From the NCBI RefSeq assembly GCF_000149955.1, contig NC_030990.1, positions 1,576,158 through 1,640,157 on the forward strand: a stretch of 64,000 nucleotides of DNA. The letters are read 5' to 3'. Both the position numbers and the translations under genes were made by a program. Origin of the DNA: Fusarium oxysporum f. sp. lycopersici 4287 (Eukaryota; Ascomycota; Sordariomycetes; Hypocreales; Nectriaceae). Under the pieces are notes generated by a model. It did not search any database. It saw only the letters and a list, made by a program, of their open reading frames with translations, and was not told where the DNA came from. This document shows positions 12,136 through 23,961 of the stretch, piece by piece; position 1 is the stretch's first letter; each line of letters begins with the position of its first letter.

Positions 12136-15100
12136 CTATCGGATATACTTGGCGATGGCTTCTTGCTCCTCAGGGCTTAATCGCTCACTGACGAAGCGCT
12201 CAATTGCGCCGCCATGTCGCTGATTGGCGCTGACCATGTACTCTTTTACCCACTTGGTGACGTCGAGAACCTCAGGGAAATCATCCTTAGCCAATGCTCT
12301 GCAGGTGTTGAGGGCAGTAAAGGACATGCCGAAGCCAATGTCATCAACATCTGCCTCGGCAACGACCTCATCGCCAGCGCCAGCAGCCACAGTAGGAGGG
12401 TTAACAAGTAGTGAAAGAAGCTTGCGACAGCTGTTGGCCCAGCCCTTCGCAAATTGTTGAGCAAACGCTGACGAGTCACACAGAGTCTTGGTAAGAGAGA
12501 CAACTGCAACCTTTCGATCAACTGGGCGTGCAAGTTTCTCTGTTTCACCAAGGACAAAAGCAGGGTAGACCTTGGTGAAAACGCCGTCTTCCACTGAGTT
12601 TGACTGCTGGATGAAGTAGTCGGCTCCATAGCCAGCCTCAACACGAGCAGATACAAGATGGTAGAAGCGGACAAAGCGGAGTTTTAGAGACTCGGCAGGG
12701 GTTCCTTGAAGCTTCGTGTAGACTAGCCTGAGAATTGTACCGAAGTAATCATTAAGGACAGCTCTGTGGCCAAAGATTAGATATCAATACAAACATGTGA
12801 AAATGGAAGACTTACGGCTCAAAGCTCTTCACAATGGAATCCAAGATGTCAAAGGCGAGTACCTCCGACTTTTTGCCACTGAGCAGCTTCTGGAAGATTC
12901 CAAGCACGGGCGCAATTTGTCCCTCGGCCTGAATAGCCTGGGATGCCCGAGGAATAACAGCCGACAAGAGACGTGTGCATGCAGGGACGTTTCCTCGAGT
13001 CTCCCAAAGTGTGGGGTTTAGGAGAGGACCTAACAGGGCCTTGTAATTCTCCGAGATGGTCTCAGAGGGGCTAGATTCGAGAAGCTGCGCAAGAATCTGG
13101 AAGACATATTGCATGAATTCTGAGGACATGTTAGCAAGGTTCACAAACATGGAACTGCGCGACCTACCCGTGACATCCTCGACCAAGATTTGATGGAAGG
13201 GCCCCCACAGCTTCTCGTTGAAAAGAGCAGCATTGCTAGGGGCACAGTATCGGACAAGAGCACCAATAGCCTCGAAATGGTAATAATAGAAGCGGGGGTT
13301 GCTGGGGTTTTGCTTCATAACATTGGTGATGAGGATGAGATGAGTCAACACATTATCCAGCAGAGGAATAGCTCCGTCTTTGATAACGATCAAAATTCTC
13401 ATAACGCAACGCATTAAAAACTCGTTCTCCTGTAGCTTGGCAGGGCTTGATTCCTTTTCAATGAGCTTGAAGAGATGGCCGAGAAGATCCTTGGCGAAGG
13501 GCTCAATGTCTGCACGGGGAAACATGGCATTGCCCACATCATCTGTGAGAAACAACACCCTCTCCACTGCGATAGCAGCATAAGAGTAAACGACGTAGTT
13601 GTCTGAGTTCAGATTCTGGATCAGGGGGCCCAGAGCCACTTTCCACTGCTCCTTGGACAGCTGACTTCGGAAAGTGTAGAGGTACTTGATGGCGTCGACC
13701 TTCGAGATTGGTTCAATACCTTGCGTGTTAATAAGATCTTGGGCAATGTGCTGCTCAAAAAATTCAACGACATTGACAAGGGGGTTAACAGTCTTTACAC
13801 CTTGAGCAGCAGTTACCGCACCCTTGGCAGCAATAGACAGGAAGAGATAGATGGCAGTATCCTTGGCCTTCCAATCACTGCTTCCTTGAGACAAGTAGTG
13901 ACTGATATATTTAGACACCACCGTTGTCACAGGCGCTTCAAATCGTTCCTGAAGCTTTCGAAGAAAATCGGTAGCAGATCGACGACGTGAGTCTGTGTCA
14001 GACCCCTCCAGATCCCTGCGAATGAATTCAATAGGCTCGTCCTCAAAGAGCTCGATATCCGATTCGCGGAGCGCCACATTTGGTAGAATAACCTTCTCGA
14101 CAATCTGTGTCAAAACATCCTCGCTATTGAAGATTCCTGAATGTTGTGCAGACGACGCAATAGCGGTAAGGAAATGCAGAGCTTTGCTGACAATAATGTC
14201 GTATTTGGTCTCGGGGCCTGTTGAAGACAAAAGGTTCCACGCTTTCTCGATGAAGGGCTGACAGTACTTGGAGAAATCCTCATCGTATTTGACGGTGAAG
14301 AGTTCGAGAATCTCGCAAATATCAGCCTTGACCGTATCAACTATGCTCGTCTCGGTGTCGTCATCAGTCTCCAACAGGGGGTTGGAGTACGTAAGGTACT
14401 TGTGAAGGAGTTCAGAGATGCTGCCGAGATTCTCCTCGAAGATAGGAGGTAGATCATGACAAGACATGTCGTGCAGAATTTTGATTTGAAGGTCCAAGGC
14501 CTCGAACCAGCCATGCAGCACTTCCTTCTTGTCGTTGTTTTCGGCAATCTTCTTATCGGTTGTCTAATGCGCCAGAAACTATGAGCACGAAGCAGACAAG
14601 AGTATTCACTCGCTATGACTTACCACGAGAAGCTGAACGAAAGCTTGTCCAAAGGTCTCAATCACATGATTGATCTCCATGTAAAGTTCGTCTGTTCGAA
14701 AGAGAGGTCGCCATCTGGCAAAGATAGAGTGTGCAACCTCGAGAACACCAACGTTGACCTTGGGGTCAGTAGCGGAAAACCGACTGACGAGTTCCTACAC
14801 CAAGAATGTCAGTACATTATATAGTAACTACCCATCAATCTTGCGAGCTCACCTGGGTAAGGGTATCCCATCGTCGCCAGAAATCAGAGTCTGCAATAAC
14901 GCTGATAGCGTCACCAAGCTGGGCCTGAATATTGGGGGGAGATGAGATCATGAGGCCGATGAGGCGCTCCTTGATGACTTGAACTTCATCTTGAGGTAGC
15001 TTATAGTTGCCTTCCTCGTCCTACACGGAGTTCGCGATTTAGTATTCTGAGCAGGGTCGACCGAGAAAAAGGTAAGACGGACCACGTAGTTTGTTCGAAT

Positions 15101-15376
15101 AAAATTCTTGAAGGCCAATGCAGCAGCGAGTCGAGTCTTTGGCGGTAGGGTGTCGGAGTTGACAATGTTGAGAAGGCTGAGAGAGTACTGAGGCTTGGTA
15201 GCCTCTTGCTTGAGGGCAGTCTCGGCTGTTGGTGATGGTTGTTTATTAGTTTCCAATCAAAACCGCGGGGCAACGAAGTAGTGGGACAGGGCAACGGATC
15301 AAGTACCTTTACGATGCTCTGTAGGATCGAGAGTTGCGTCAAGGAGTTGAGCGATCTGACCAATATCGGCCGCCAT
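12136..15376 (-). CDS. CSE1: Exportin CSE1 (importin-alpha re-exporter)
   Basis: Cse1/CAS is the importin-beta-like HEAT-repeat exportin that returns importin-alpha to the cytoplasm with Ran-GTP. Six exons give 975 residues, close to the usual ~960. Introns: 15226-15306, 15021-15082, 14795-14852, 14564-14623 and 12764-12815. The N-terminus (MAADIGQIAQLLDATLDP) carries the importin-beta N-terminal domain, including ALAFKNFIRTNYV followed across intron 2 by DEEGNYKLP. The large central exon carries the Cse1 domain, for example LFEDEPIEFIRRDLEG. The C-terminal CAS domain ends in EEQEAIAKYIR. Intron 2 uses a weak donor, GTCCGT, chosen because it restores the conserved V-D-E junction. It is divergent from TSC2 across about 2.1 kb. 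Confidence 0.96.
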
Positions 15377-17460
15377 GGTGAGGATGTATTAATAGGGGCA
15401 CTCCTAAGAGGAAAGGGTAAAGGACGAAGAGAAGAAAGAAATGAGCGGTGGTGATGGGGAAGGACAAGTTTGGAGGTAGGTAGTAACAAGAGCTGAGAGG
15501 TTGCAGGTCAGGTTGACAAGCAAATCAAAGCTCGGGCGGCTCTAATTTTTTCTGGGTCTCCATTGGCGAGATGCTATTGGCAGTAAATGGCTTCGAAGCC
15601 TTCAGCAGCGAGCTAGCCCAGGCAGTCGAGCTGCAGTTGATGGGCTTTAGAGCTAGTCTCACTAAGAAGAGCTCTAGGTTAACACTCAAGGTACGAGGGC
15701 AAAAAGGCTTCTGTTTTTGTCTTAGGTGACAAAAATATTAACGTAAGCTTAGTATAGACCTGAGAGATTTTAGTCTCATTATTTTTGACACCTTAATTTC
15801 TAAGCAAAGGTTTTCTCTCTCCCTGAGGACTGCCTCGTAGCTAGGTATAATAGCACCCTAATTGACCGTACTGTTACCCAATGGTGGCCTAGTAGTGCAG
15901 CTCATCATCGATGCAGAGAGTATGTAAAAAAATTATTATTAAAGAATCTAAGCAACAGGACCAAGAATATAGGCTACCGTTCGCATTACTCTACACCGAT
16001 GTGGCCTGATACTAGATCTGGAAGTTAGGTATGTACTAACCCTTCATTGCATGGATAACAACTCTCTGATACTGTCCCAAAACGATAGGTAAATAGATCA
16101 ATAACCGTTACACTACCTACCTTAGTACTTAGTATGCATTGATCGGAGCCTGTGAAGCTAGGTACATCCATCTACCTGGGCAACTTCTTTGTGGCGGATG
16201 GCAGCGATACCCCAATTGATATGCATAAACACACACACACGCACACATACAAATATATATTGAATGCAAAAGACAGTATTTGTCATTGACTATTTGCTCG
16301 TCTCAATGATGAAATCCAGCCACAAGATCAGCGCCATGGCCTGTCACCCAACTCGGCGATGGAACCTACACCGATACAACCGTGGCCAAAGAATACTGCA
16401 GGTACGCTGTAGCTAAGGAACAAAATCTTATTCTCTACAGACTCGGGGTCCCTTCATAGTTCCAGATTGGCGCGATTGGCATGCGGTACCTTACCGCCTA
16501 CAGCTTGGTGGCATGGCGTACATAGTAAACCCTTGGCTGTTCGTGTGCTTCAGGAAACAGCCATTCAAATGCCACCAAGGGGTCATCTGCTATGGCTTAG
16601 TAAGGACAAATTGCGTTTCCATTAGCTACACAGGTACCTTGGGTGGGCAAAAGATCAGTAGTATACGTTACAGGAAGTACCCTGCTGCATTGATCTGCCT
16701 TATCATTGTCTTCCCAAAGTTAGTGGGTGGTATTCCCCAAGCGCAAACTTTACCAACTTAACCACCATCTGCCAACATCGTCTCCCATGCTTCAATATTC
16801 TCTCATCCCTCCAGCCTCATAAAATCAAATCGCTTCATACATCCGTCATAGCAACCCAGTCAATGATCGAGCACCTCGCGCGCTAGCCAGTGTGTCGTTC
16901 TGCGAGTCCTGGCCTCTTTTTCTCGCCTTTGCATCCCGCCGATCTACCCACCGTGTGGTGCCATCCCGGATCTTCGTCCACCTCCGCGCTATTGGATCAC
17001 ACTTATCGTTATCATCACTCCTTCTGGTCCCTGACTGAATCTGCACGATACACATTCTCGCACTCGAAGCCCGACGTCATCTACGACCTTCTTTGATCAT
17101 TTAATGAACACGCCTTATCCCGTGTATACACGCAACTTCTTACAGGCCCATATCAGGCCTAGGTAGCACATGTTTGGCCGGTGAGACTCGCTTGCACCGT
17201 CTGTCCATCTTGTATTTGCTCTGCACACTGCATCCGAGACGCCGTTCCGTTTGTCGTACTTGCGACACAAGACAATTCAGTTCCGTTGTCTTGTCTAAAC
17301 GCCTCGTCGAGCTCTTGAACTTGCCCGATATCCTGTGTGCCCATCACCTTATCGTTGCGACTCTTTTGACGCCCCATGTTGTCTGTTTTATGTCGATTGA
17401 TCCGTTCTGCCTTGCCGATGACAAAGCCTCCAATGCACAGGTTTCTGTACCTTTGCTAAC
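15377..17460. other. Divergent promoter region between CSE1 and TSC2
   Basis: About 2.1 kb with no domain-bearing frame. It includes A/T-rich patches around 15700-16000, a CA microsatellite near 16229-16250 and a few GGTACCT words. The 500 bases before 17461 are C/T-rich on the + strand, like a fungal 5' leader. Confidence 0.5.
16229..16250. repeat. CA dinucleotide microsatellite
   Basis: An ACACACAC tract with one G interruption, followed by an AT-alternating stretch. It lies in the CSE1-TSC2 intergenic region. Confidence 0.8.
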
Positions 17461-20400
17461 ATGTTGCGCCGTTTAGCCTCACTTAGTCACCAAGACTCCA
17501 ACGAGACTTCACACGAGCACATGTCACCGCAGCCAGGAGATGGTCCATCATCCCCAGATACGTCCCGTCAGGGTGGCCTTGCCCATGTCCTCCGGGGTCT
17601 GACAAGTTCTAAGCTCTCCAAATCCTCACCGTCTATAGCATCACCCTCTTCAGCGAACGCCCAACCGACCGCCGAGTTCGTCCATACTCCAGCCCCAGCC
17701 GTCTCCCCAAACCCACCTCATGGGCTGTCTTCTAGTCACATGGAGTCCTTTGAGCTTCTCAAGAATGGCTCACCCAACGAGCGCATTGCTGCCGCCAACT
17801 CGTTGAAATACGCAATTGCCGAGTACCCTCTCAATCCTGTCCTGGATATTTGGTATGCTGCAAAAGACCTTATCGATCCCGCAAAACCTGCAGCAGCACG
17901 AGCAGCTGGTTGGGAGCTCCTCACGGAGTGTGTGAAGCACGAGGCCTCTTCTGATCTCGAACGGCAAGAATATTTCATGACTCTATCAGCTCCTGCAAAC
18001 TCGGAAGATTTTCACCTACAGTTGGCTGCTCTTGTTGACCTGACCCGGCGGGGCCGAATTTTGACAGGCTTCGATTATGAGCTTCTTCCTCTTTTGACTA
18101 ATTGGTTATGGGAATCTTACAACGTGGTGCGTGCAGCTAGAAGGAAAGCGTCCCGGAGTTCAAAGGGCGCTTCTCGAAATCGTGCTGTCGCTTCTGGTGA
18201 AGAAAAAAACCTCGCTCAGTTATTCAATTTTCTCATCGACGTCATCAAGTTCAGCTTCAACAATGCAGATGAATCTGCTGTGACAGGATTGATCGACCGA
18301 TTACTGGCAATTTGCATGAGCACGAGCGTGGAAGAGGATCTCAGATCGAGCATAGCGGTCATTGATGCAATTGTGACATTTGGGTCTATACCAGAAGATA
18401 AGCTCAAAGGCTGTGTTCAAGTGCTCAGCTCTATCTATTGTATGGTGGGAAGCCTTCAGAAGGACTCCTGGAACACGCTCTCAAATCTGTTCAAAAGCCA
18501 TAATGGACAGGCGACCATCCGCATTTTATTGGATATTCTACGAAATAATCCTACGGATGGGGCCAAGGAGAAGGATGTCAACCGAGAGATACGCGGCGCC
18601 CTTGCCGTACTGCAAAAGGTTCTGTCCAAAAGCCCGGAGAACGGCTATCCGGGGATACCTTTCGCATTACTGGCGGATGGTCTTGCCATAGTTGCGAAAA
18701 CTGGCACTTCCATTAAAACTTTGACGGCTATTCTTCAGTTGCTTAATGCTCTATTTGACGGTGGCGATGGCCATATCCATCGTTTGATCATCGACGAGGA
18801 CTGGTCCGTAATACTCGAGGCTGCCGCGACATGCTCCAAACGAGCAATACCTGGGCCGCGCGACTCTGATGGATACCGCAGTCCTATCAGGGACGAGAAG
18901 CCTGAGGAAGCTCTGATCCGAGAACTTATAATCCTCATCAAGCAGCTTGATGTGCTCATTAACCAAAAGTCGGATGTGTTTGTTCCTCGGGCAACCATTA
19001 TTTCGTTTCTAACCGAAGTCCATCAGTTCCTCCCTGACGAAACTGCATCGTCTGTCTTGAATTACTTTCAGCAGTTCAGATGTTGTTCACCTTCAGATCT
19101 CCAATGGGAGGAAAATCTAACCTTGGTTTTAAAAGGATTCTTTGGCAACAGAGATCGGTCCTCACAGATTAGGCTTCGAGCCTTGGAAACCATCATGGAC
19201 GCTTACGAAGTCGTGGATCTAGTGGGCGATGACCCCGAAGAGAGCTTCATCCCGCAACTGGCCAAGAGCATCCTTCAAGATGTTTCTGAAGAGACGGATG
19301 TGTTGGTCCTTGAAGGAATCATGTCGCTCATGGTCTCAGTTGTAGTATCTTGTGACATGGAATTATTCGATTATATCGTCGATGCCCTCCGAGGCATCGT
19401 CATTGGCGACAGGCTCAAATCACCGATTCCATCGTCAGCATCTCATAGCCCATTCGCTCAAGGATCTTCCGAAGAACACCTGCCACAAGGACAGTCGCCC
19501 TCAAACGTGGTTGCCAAGGGATACGTGAAGATATTTGTGCAGACTATGGATTATGACAGTGGGAAATCCTTGAGGCTATACCATGCGCTGATAAACATTG
19601 TGAAGTCGAGTCACTGCGAGGTCGATGCTCGGTTGACCGCTATGAAGCTCTTATTTAGGCTGCGTGCCGATTGGGCCAACCGAATTTTCATCACAAAGAC
19701 ACTTGAGACTAATTTTGTTGCCGCCTCCTTGTGTCGAACCCCGGAAACATACGCCAAGAAGCAGGCTGAGGAGGCTGCACAGTCTATACGCTTGTTAAGA
19801 AATGAACATGGTGGGTCGTCCAGGTCTGCTCGCGGTATTTCGTTCAGCCAAGGGCAAGGCCATGAAAGAGGCATGCCCGTTCGGTCTGCAAGCGTCGCTG
19901 CTGGAAGTGGCCTGCTCGGCAGTAGTGGTAGTGCAGCTCGCTATCATCAGCTTTGGAGCCTTCCGGACCCAGAGGCTTTGCCTGAATCCGTGACCGGCGT
20001 GTTTAGTCCAGTTCTGGTTTCTCACAGCCCTGGCTCCGCTGAACTCGTGATGGGGGAAGAAGTACAAAAGGCCAAAACGAATATTGAGGCTACTGCCCTC
20101 GATATTGCCGCTTGGCTCGAGGCTGTCCTCGGCTTGTTGCACGGTTGCGACTGGGAGGTGTACAGTTTTGCACTGGTTCACCTTCCATCACAACTCAGCA
20201 ACCATGCCATTTTCAGAGACGCCATTCCCCAGATTCAGGAGCTGCGAAGACTCATTTGCGAGCAAATCCGAACCAACTCCTTTCAAGAGCCTCCAAATGC
20301 ATCAGGCTTGAGGCGAGCTGACGTGGCGATTTGTCTCTTCCACAGTTTAACGATGATTCTCAGTTACCATGACCACTTTCAAAAGGGCGATGAGGATGAA

Positions 20401-22359
20401 ATAGTCAAAACATTTGTTCATGGCATCGCAACTTGGGAGCGGAGTGCAAAATGCTGCATCCATGCCTTGTCCATATGCTGTCATGAATTGCCACTCTCAA
20501 CAAGCAAATCACTGGTTCAGCTATTGACCAAAATGTCTACTATCATCACCCAGCCGCATGTCTCTATCCATATCCTCGAATTCCTGGCTTGTCTGAGCCG
20601 TTTACACAACGTGTATGTCAACTTCAGAGAAGAGGAATACAAGATTGTGTTTGGAATTTGCATTCGCTATCTGCAATCTGTGAGGGACAAAAAGACTTCC
20701 AACAGGAACAGTCATGCCAGCGAGCCGTCTACCCCAGCAACCTCAACGGGCAACCTTTCGGATGCCATACACCCAAGCGCAACAGACGATTTACCACAGT
20801 ATGTGTATGCATTAGCATACCATGTGATACTCTTCTGGTTCCTTGCGTTAAAACTGCCCGACCGGGCCACCTTGGTTGGGTGGCTTGTCAGGAACATATA
20901 CAACGAGATTGAAGATGCGCACACAGATAACGAACAAGCACTCACTTCGATCGACTTCATGCAAAGGTATACATACGCTGACGTGGAGGAATCATCCCAA
21001 GACCCTCTCTTTACATCGGATCGATTTGGAGAGATCATAAAGAAGAGATGGTTGGTTGGTTATAGCATCGTCACCGTAAATCAGGCCACGACCACTGGCT
21101 GGGCTCAGATCGTCAAGAGACAGCCTTCAGGCACCTCGGCCTTCACGATTCGAGAAACGTTTGATCCACCGCCTCCGCATCAAACACCCAATTACGTGGA
21201 TATTAGCAGGGAGGGACAAGTCTCGACGAATACTATCTTGCCCAGTCACATCATGGTACAACTGATGTCGTCCATCCCTCAAGGTCATGATCTAGCGCGA
21301 CCTATTCCGCTCCCTGAGGATGATGCCGTTGAAAGAGCCATTCGAGTCTTTGATCGAAGCTCTACTGTTGATGGGCACAAAGTCGGCGTCATATACATTG
21401 GAGAGGGACAGACTGATGAAGTCGAGATTCTTGGGAATGTGTCTGGTAGCAGCGACTACATGGAGTTCCTCAACAATCTTGGCACATTGACCAAGCTCAA
21501 GGGAGCGACGTTCAACACTCATGGACTCGATCGCGAATTTGACTCTGATGGCCAGTATACTTTTTGCTGGCGAGATCGTGTCACAGAAATCGTGTTTCAC
21601 GTCACCACACAGATGCCTACGAACCTGGAACATGACCCACGTTGCACAATGAAGAAGCGCCATATTGGCAATGATTTTGTTAACATTGTGTTCAACGATT
21701 CAGGTCTGCCTTTCAGATTTGATACTTTCCCGGGCGACTTCAATTTTGTCCATATTGTCATTACACCAGCGTCAAGGGCTTCGTTTATTGCTGCTAGAGA
21801 CGCGTCCAAACACAGTCAGCCCTTTTATCGTGTTCAGGTCTTGAGCAAGCCAGGTTTCCCTGAGATCTCGCCCGCTTCAGAGATGAAGATTGTATCACTT
21901 AAAGCTCTCCCAGGTCTGATCCGTTTGTTGGCTCTTAATGCTTCGGTGTTCTCTCACGTCTGGGCCAATCGTGAGGGTGGTGAGCATGTCAGCTCGTGGA
22001 GAAGTCGCCTCCGTGCTATCAAAAGGCTTCGGGAGAAGTACACACCTTCAAAATCTGGGCAAATAACACCCTCGGCCTCACAGAACTCATCTCTCGGGGG
22101 CGCACCTCCGTTACACCAACAACAGCCGCTTCTGCCACAGGGAGATATATCCTCGTCGCGACCAGCCAGCACCGTCCGCGATAGCTTTACGAGTCTACGT
22201 CGCACAAGTGTAGCCACCTTTTTCACAAGCACAAGTGAGCAGACCTCACATCGATCCTCAATGTTGTCATCATCTACAACAACAAATGACACTGAGATTG
22301 GTCCATTTCACGCGCAAGATTCACACACTGACACTGTCGACTTTTCCAAATGGGCCTAA
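17461..22359 (+). CDS. TSC2: Tuberin (TSC2) homologue, RapGAP-domain GTPase activator
   Basis: Tuberin is the catalytic subunit of the TSC complex, which turns off the Rheb GTPase upstream of TORC1. One uninterrupted frame encodes 1632 residues. The N-terminal and central parts (about 60-1200) are helical-repeat sequence of the DUF3384/tuberin type. The Rap/Ran-GAP domain lies near 1335-1530. The catalytic asparagine thumb sits in KKRHIGNDFVNIVFNDSG, with Asn at about residue 1404 (codon at 21670), followed by FPGDFNFVHIVITP. Retention of this residue implies an active GAP. Residues 1-60 and the last ~100 are Ser/Pro/Gln-rich and probably disordered. A second in-frame ATG at 17521 (residue 21) is an alternative start. 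A 4.9 kb frame without introns stands out beside intron-rich neighbours. Confidence 0.95.
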   Translation: MLRRLASLSHQDSNETSHEHMSPQPGDGPSSPDTSRQGGLAHVLRGLTSSKLSKSSPSIASPSSANAQPTAEFVHTPAPAVSPNPPHGLSSSHMESFELLKNGSPNERIAAANSLKYAIAEYPLNPVLDIWYAAKDLIDPAKPAAARAAGWELLTECVKHEASSDLERQEYFMTLSAPANSEDFHLQLAALVDLTRRGRILTGFDYELLPLLTNWLWESYNVVRAARRKASRSSKGASRNRAVASGEEKNLAQLFNFLIDVIKFSFNNADESAVTGLIDRLLAICMSTSVEEDLRSSIAVIDAIVTFGSIPEDKLKGCVQVLSSIYCMVGSLQKDSWNTLSNLFKSHNGQATIRILLDILRNNPTDGAKEKDVNREIRGALAVLQKVLSKSPENGYPGIPFALLADGLAIVAKTGTSIKTLTAILQLLNALFDGGDGHIHRLIIDEDWSVILEAAATCSKRAIPGPRDSDGYRSPIRDEKPEEALIRELIILIKQLDVLINQKSDVFVPRATIISFLTEVHQFLPDETASSVLNYFQQFRCCSPSDLQWEENLTLVLKGFFGNRDRSSQIRLRALETIMDAYEVVDLVGDDPEESFIPQLAKSILQDVSEETDVLVLEGIMSLMVSVVVSCDMELFDYIVDALRGIVIGDRLKSPIPSSASHSPFAQGSSEEHLPQGQSPSNVVAKGYVKIFVQTMDYDSGKSLRLYHALINIVKSSHCEVDARLTAMKLLFRLRADWANRIFITKTLETNFVAASLCRTPETYAKKQAEEAAQSIRLLRNEHGGSSRSARGISFSQGQGHERGMPVRSASVAAGSGLLGSSGSAARYHQLWSLPDPEALPESVTGVFSPVLVSHSPGSAELVMGEEVQKAKTNIEATALDIAAWLEAVLGLLHGCDWEVYSFALVHLPSQLSNHAIFRDAIPQIQELRRLICEQIRTNSFQEPPNASGLRRADVAICLFHSLTMILSYHDHFQKGDEDEIVKTFVHGIATWERSAKCCIHALSICCHELPLSTSKSLVQLLTKMSTIITQPHVSIHILEFLACLSRLHNVYVNFREEEYKIVFGICIRYLQSVRDKKTSNRNSHASEPSTPATSTGNLSDAIHPSATDDLPQYVYALAYHVILFWFLALKLPDRATLVGWLVRNIYNEIEDAHTDNEQALTSIDFMQRYTYADVEESSQDPLFTSDRFGEIIKKRWLVGYSIVTVNQATTTGWAQIVKRQPSGTSAFTIRETFDPPPPHQTPNYVDISREGQVSTNTILPSHIMVQLMSSIPQGHDLARPIPLPEDDAVERAIRVFDRSSTVDGHKVGVIYIGEGQTDEVEILGNVSGSSDYMEFLNNLGTLTKLKGATFNTHGLDREFDSDGQYTFCWRDRVTEIVFHVTTQMPTNLEHDPRCTMKKRHIGNDFVNIVFNDSGLPFRFDTFPGDFNFVHIVITPASRASFIAARDASKHSQPFYRVQVLSKPGFPEISPASEMKIVSLKALPGLIRLLALNASVFSHVWANREGGEHVSSWRSRLRAIKRLREKYTPSKSGQITPSASQNSSLGGAPPLHQQQPLLPQGDISSSRPASTVRDSFTSLRRTSVATFFTSTSEQTSHRSSMLSSSTTTNDTEIGPFHAQDSHTDTVDFSKWA

Positions 22360-23961
22360 AAAAAAAGTGCTATGAAATGGGGCGCGGGAAACGTGAAGGA
22401 AGGAGTTACATTAGCAAAATCATTATGTTTTTCAAAAAAGGGCGGAGGCGTCTGTCTATATATTAGGTGTCATGGAGGGGGGGTTCAAAAGTTTTTGCTC
22501 TAGGTCACACTTGATGTTTGCCTGTTCTATTCCTATTTCAAGTCTGTTTTCCTGTCTATTTCTGCTTACAGCCCACTTCGATATACCCTGGAGCTGTGTC
22601 TCACTCGGAGTAGAACATTATTAGACTGCTAGAAGACATTTAATGGTCTTGCCAGTATTACTTGATAGTACTCACCTTAAGAAGGTGGTTGTTGGAGCAA
22701 ATCACTTTTCTGAAAGCCTGCAGGCTTACGCATCCACGTACAGAGCTCATCCGACCTGATCAGCCGATGCAAAATATTTCGTCGTACAACGCTGCTGCGT
22801 AGTTGAGAGGCTGTTGTGTAACCGACGCTCAGTCTGCTTAAACCCGCCTATCAAAACCCCATACCGTTTGGTAGACTGCAGTGTCTCGTTGTCGCAACCC
22901 GCCTGGTTGCATGACTGCCTGGGATGTTTGTCAGCCCAAACGGGCTGGCTCATGTTGATCCACTAGCAGCACAGAAAGGTCACCGTTACACAAGTGCGGC
23001 GCGTGTAGTATTTTGCGGTCAAAACCTCATCCAAAAGCAGTAGGCAATTCACAAGCCTNNNNNNNNNNNNNNNNNNNNNNNNNNNNNNNNNNNNNNNNNN
23101 NNNNNNNNNNNNNNNNNNNNNNNNNNNNNNNNNNNNNNNNNNNNNNNNNNNNNNNNNNNNNNNNNNNNNNNNNNNNNNNNNNNNNNNNNNNNNNNNNNNN
23201 NNNNNNNNNNNNNNNNNNNNNNNNNNNNNNNNNNNNNNNNNNNNNNNNNNNNNNNNNNNNNNNNNNNNNNNNNNNNNNNNNNNNNNNNNNNNNNNNNNNN
23301 NNNNNNNNNNNNNNNNNNNNNNNNNNNNNNNNNNNNNNNNNNNNNNNNNNNNNNNNNNNNNNNNNNNNNNNNNNNNNNNNNNNNNNNNNNNNNNTTGCTA
23401 TCGCAGGGTTCCGAAGTTGGATGGCAAAATCCAACATAGTCTTTTGTCCGCACGTCAGCAGCTGATAGAAGCGCACAATCCAGAATCGGTTCATTCTGCT
23501 AGATTCCCGGTAATATCCTAGTCGTAAAATCAGGTTGTGGATTAAAGCGAGACTTGTTGGCTAATACCCAATGTTTGACGAGGGCAAATAGTTGCTCTTG
23601 CGTAAGGTAGCTTTTTGCAGTTGCCTAGATAGTGGTTGCGCCATGATATAGTCAAACACGTCGGCCGACGCAGTATGCTGCTGTTCGTGGGATTTTGCTT
23701 GTCAAATCGTATCATGATGTCTTTGGATGATGTAGAAAAGGAGGATATAAGTTGTAACTCTGCGCCAAGTGTCGTAAAAGCCAGATAAGAAAAACGGTAC
23801 CTAAGATAAAGCTGCAAGAGGCGTGTCCTCGGGAGCTGTATTTGAGTTTTCAGCTCGGAATAAATTCGTTGAATCACACCCCTTTCTTCTGCCGGCTGTT
23901 TTTGGCAGGATGGTTGATCATGTTCATATTGTGTGGCCCCTGGTGTGATGGAGATTCATTC
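22360..23961. other. Convergent intergenic region between TSC2 and the GNAT gene, with gap
   Basis: About 1.6 kb, of which 23059-23394 is unsequenced. The first few hundred bases should hold the TSC2 3' UTR. No recognisable coding sequence was found on either side of the gap. Confidence 0.5.
23059..23394. other. Assembly gap (336 N)
   Basis: A run of undetermined bases. The flanks are not obviously repetitive. Confidence 1.
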
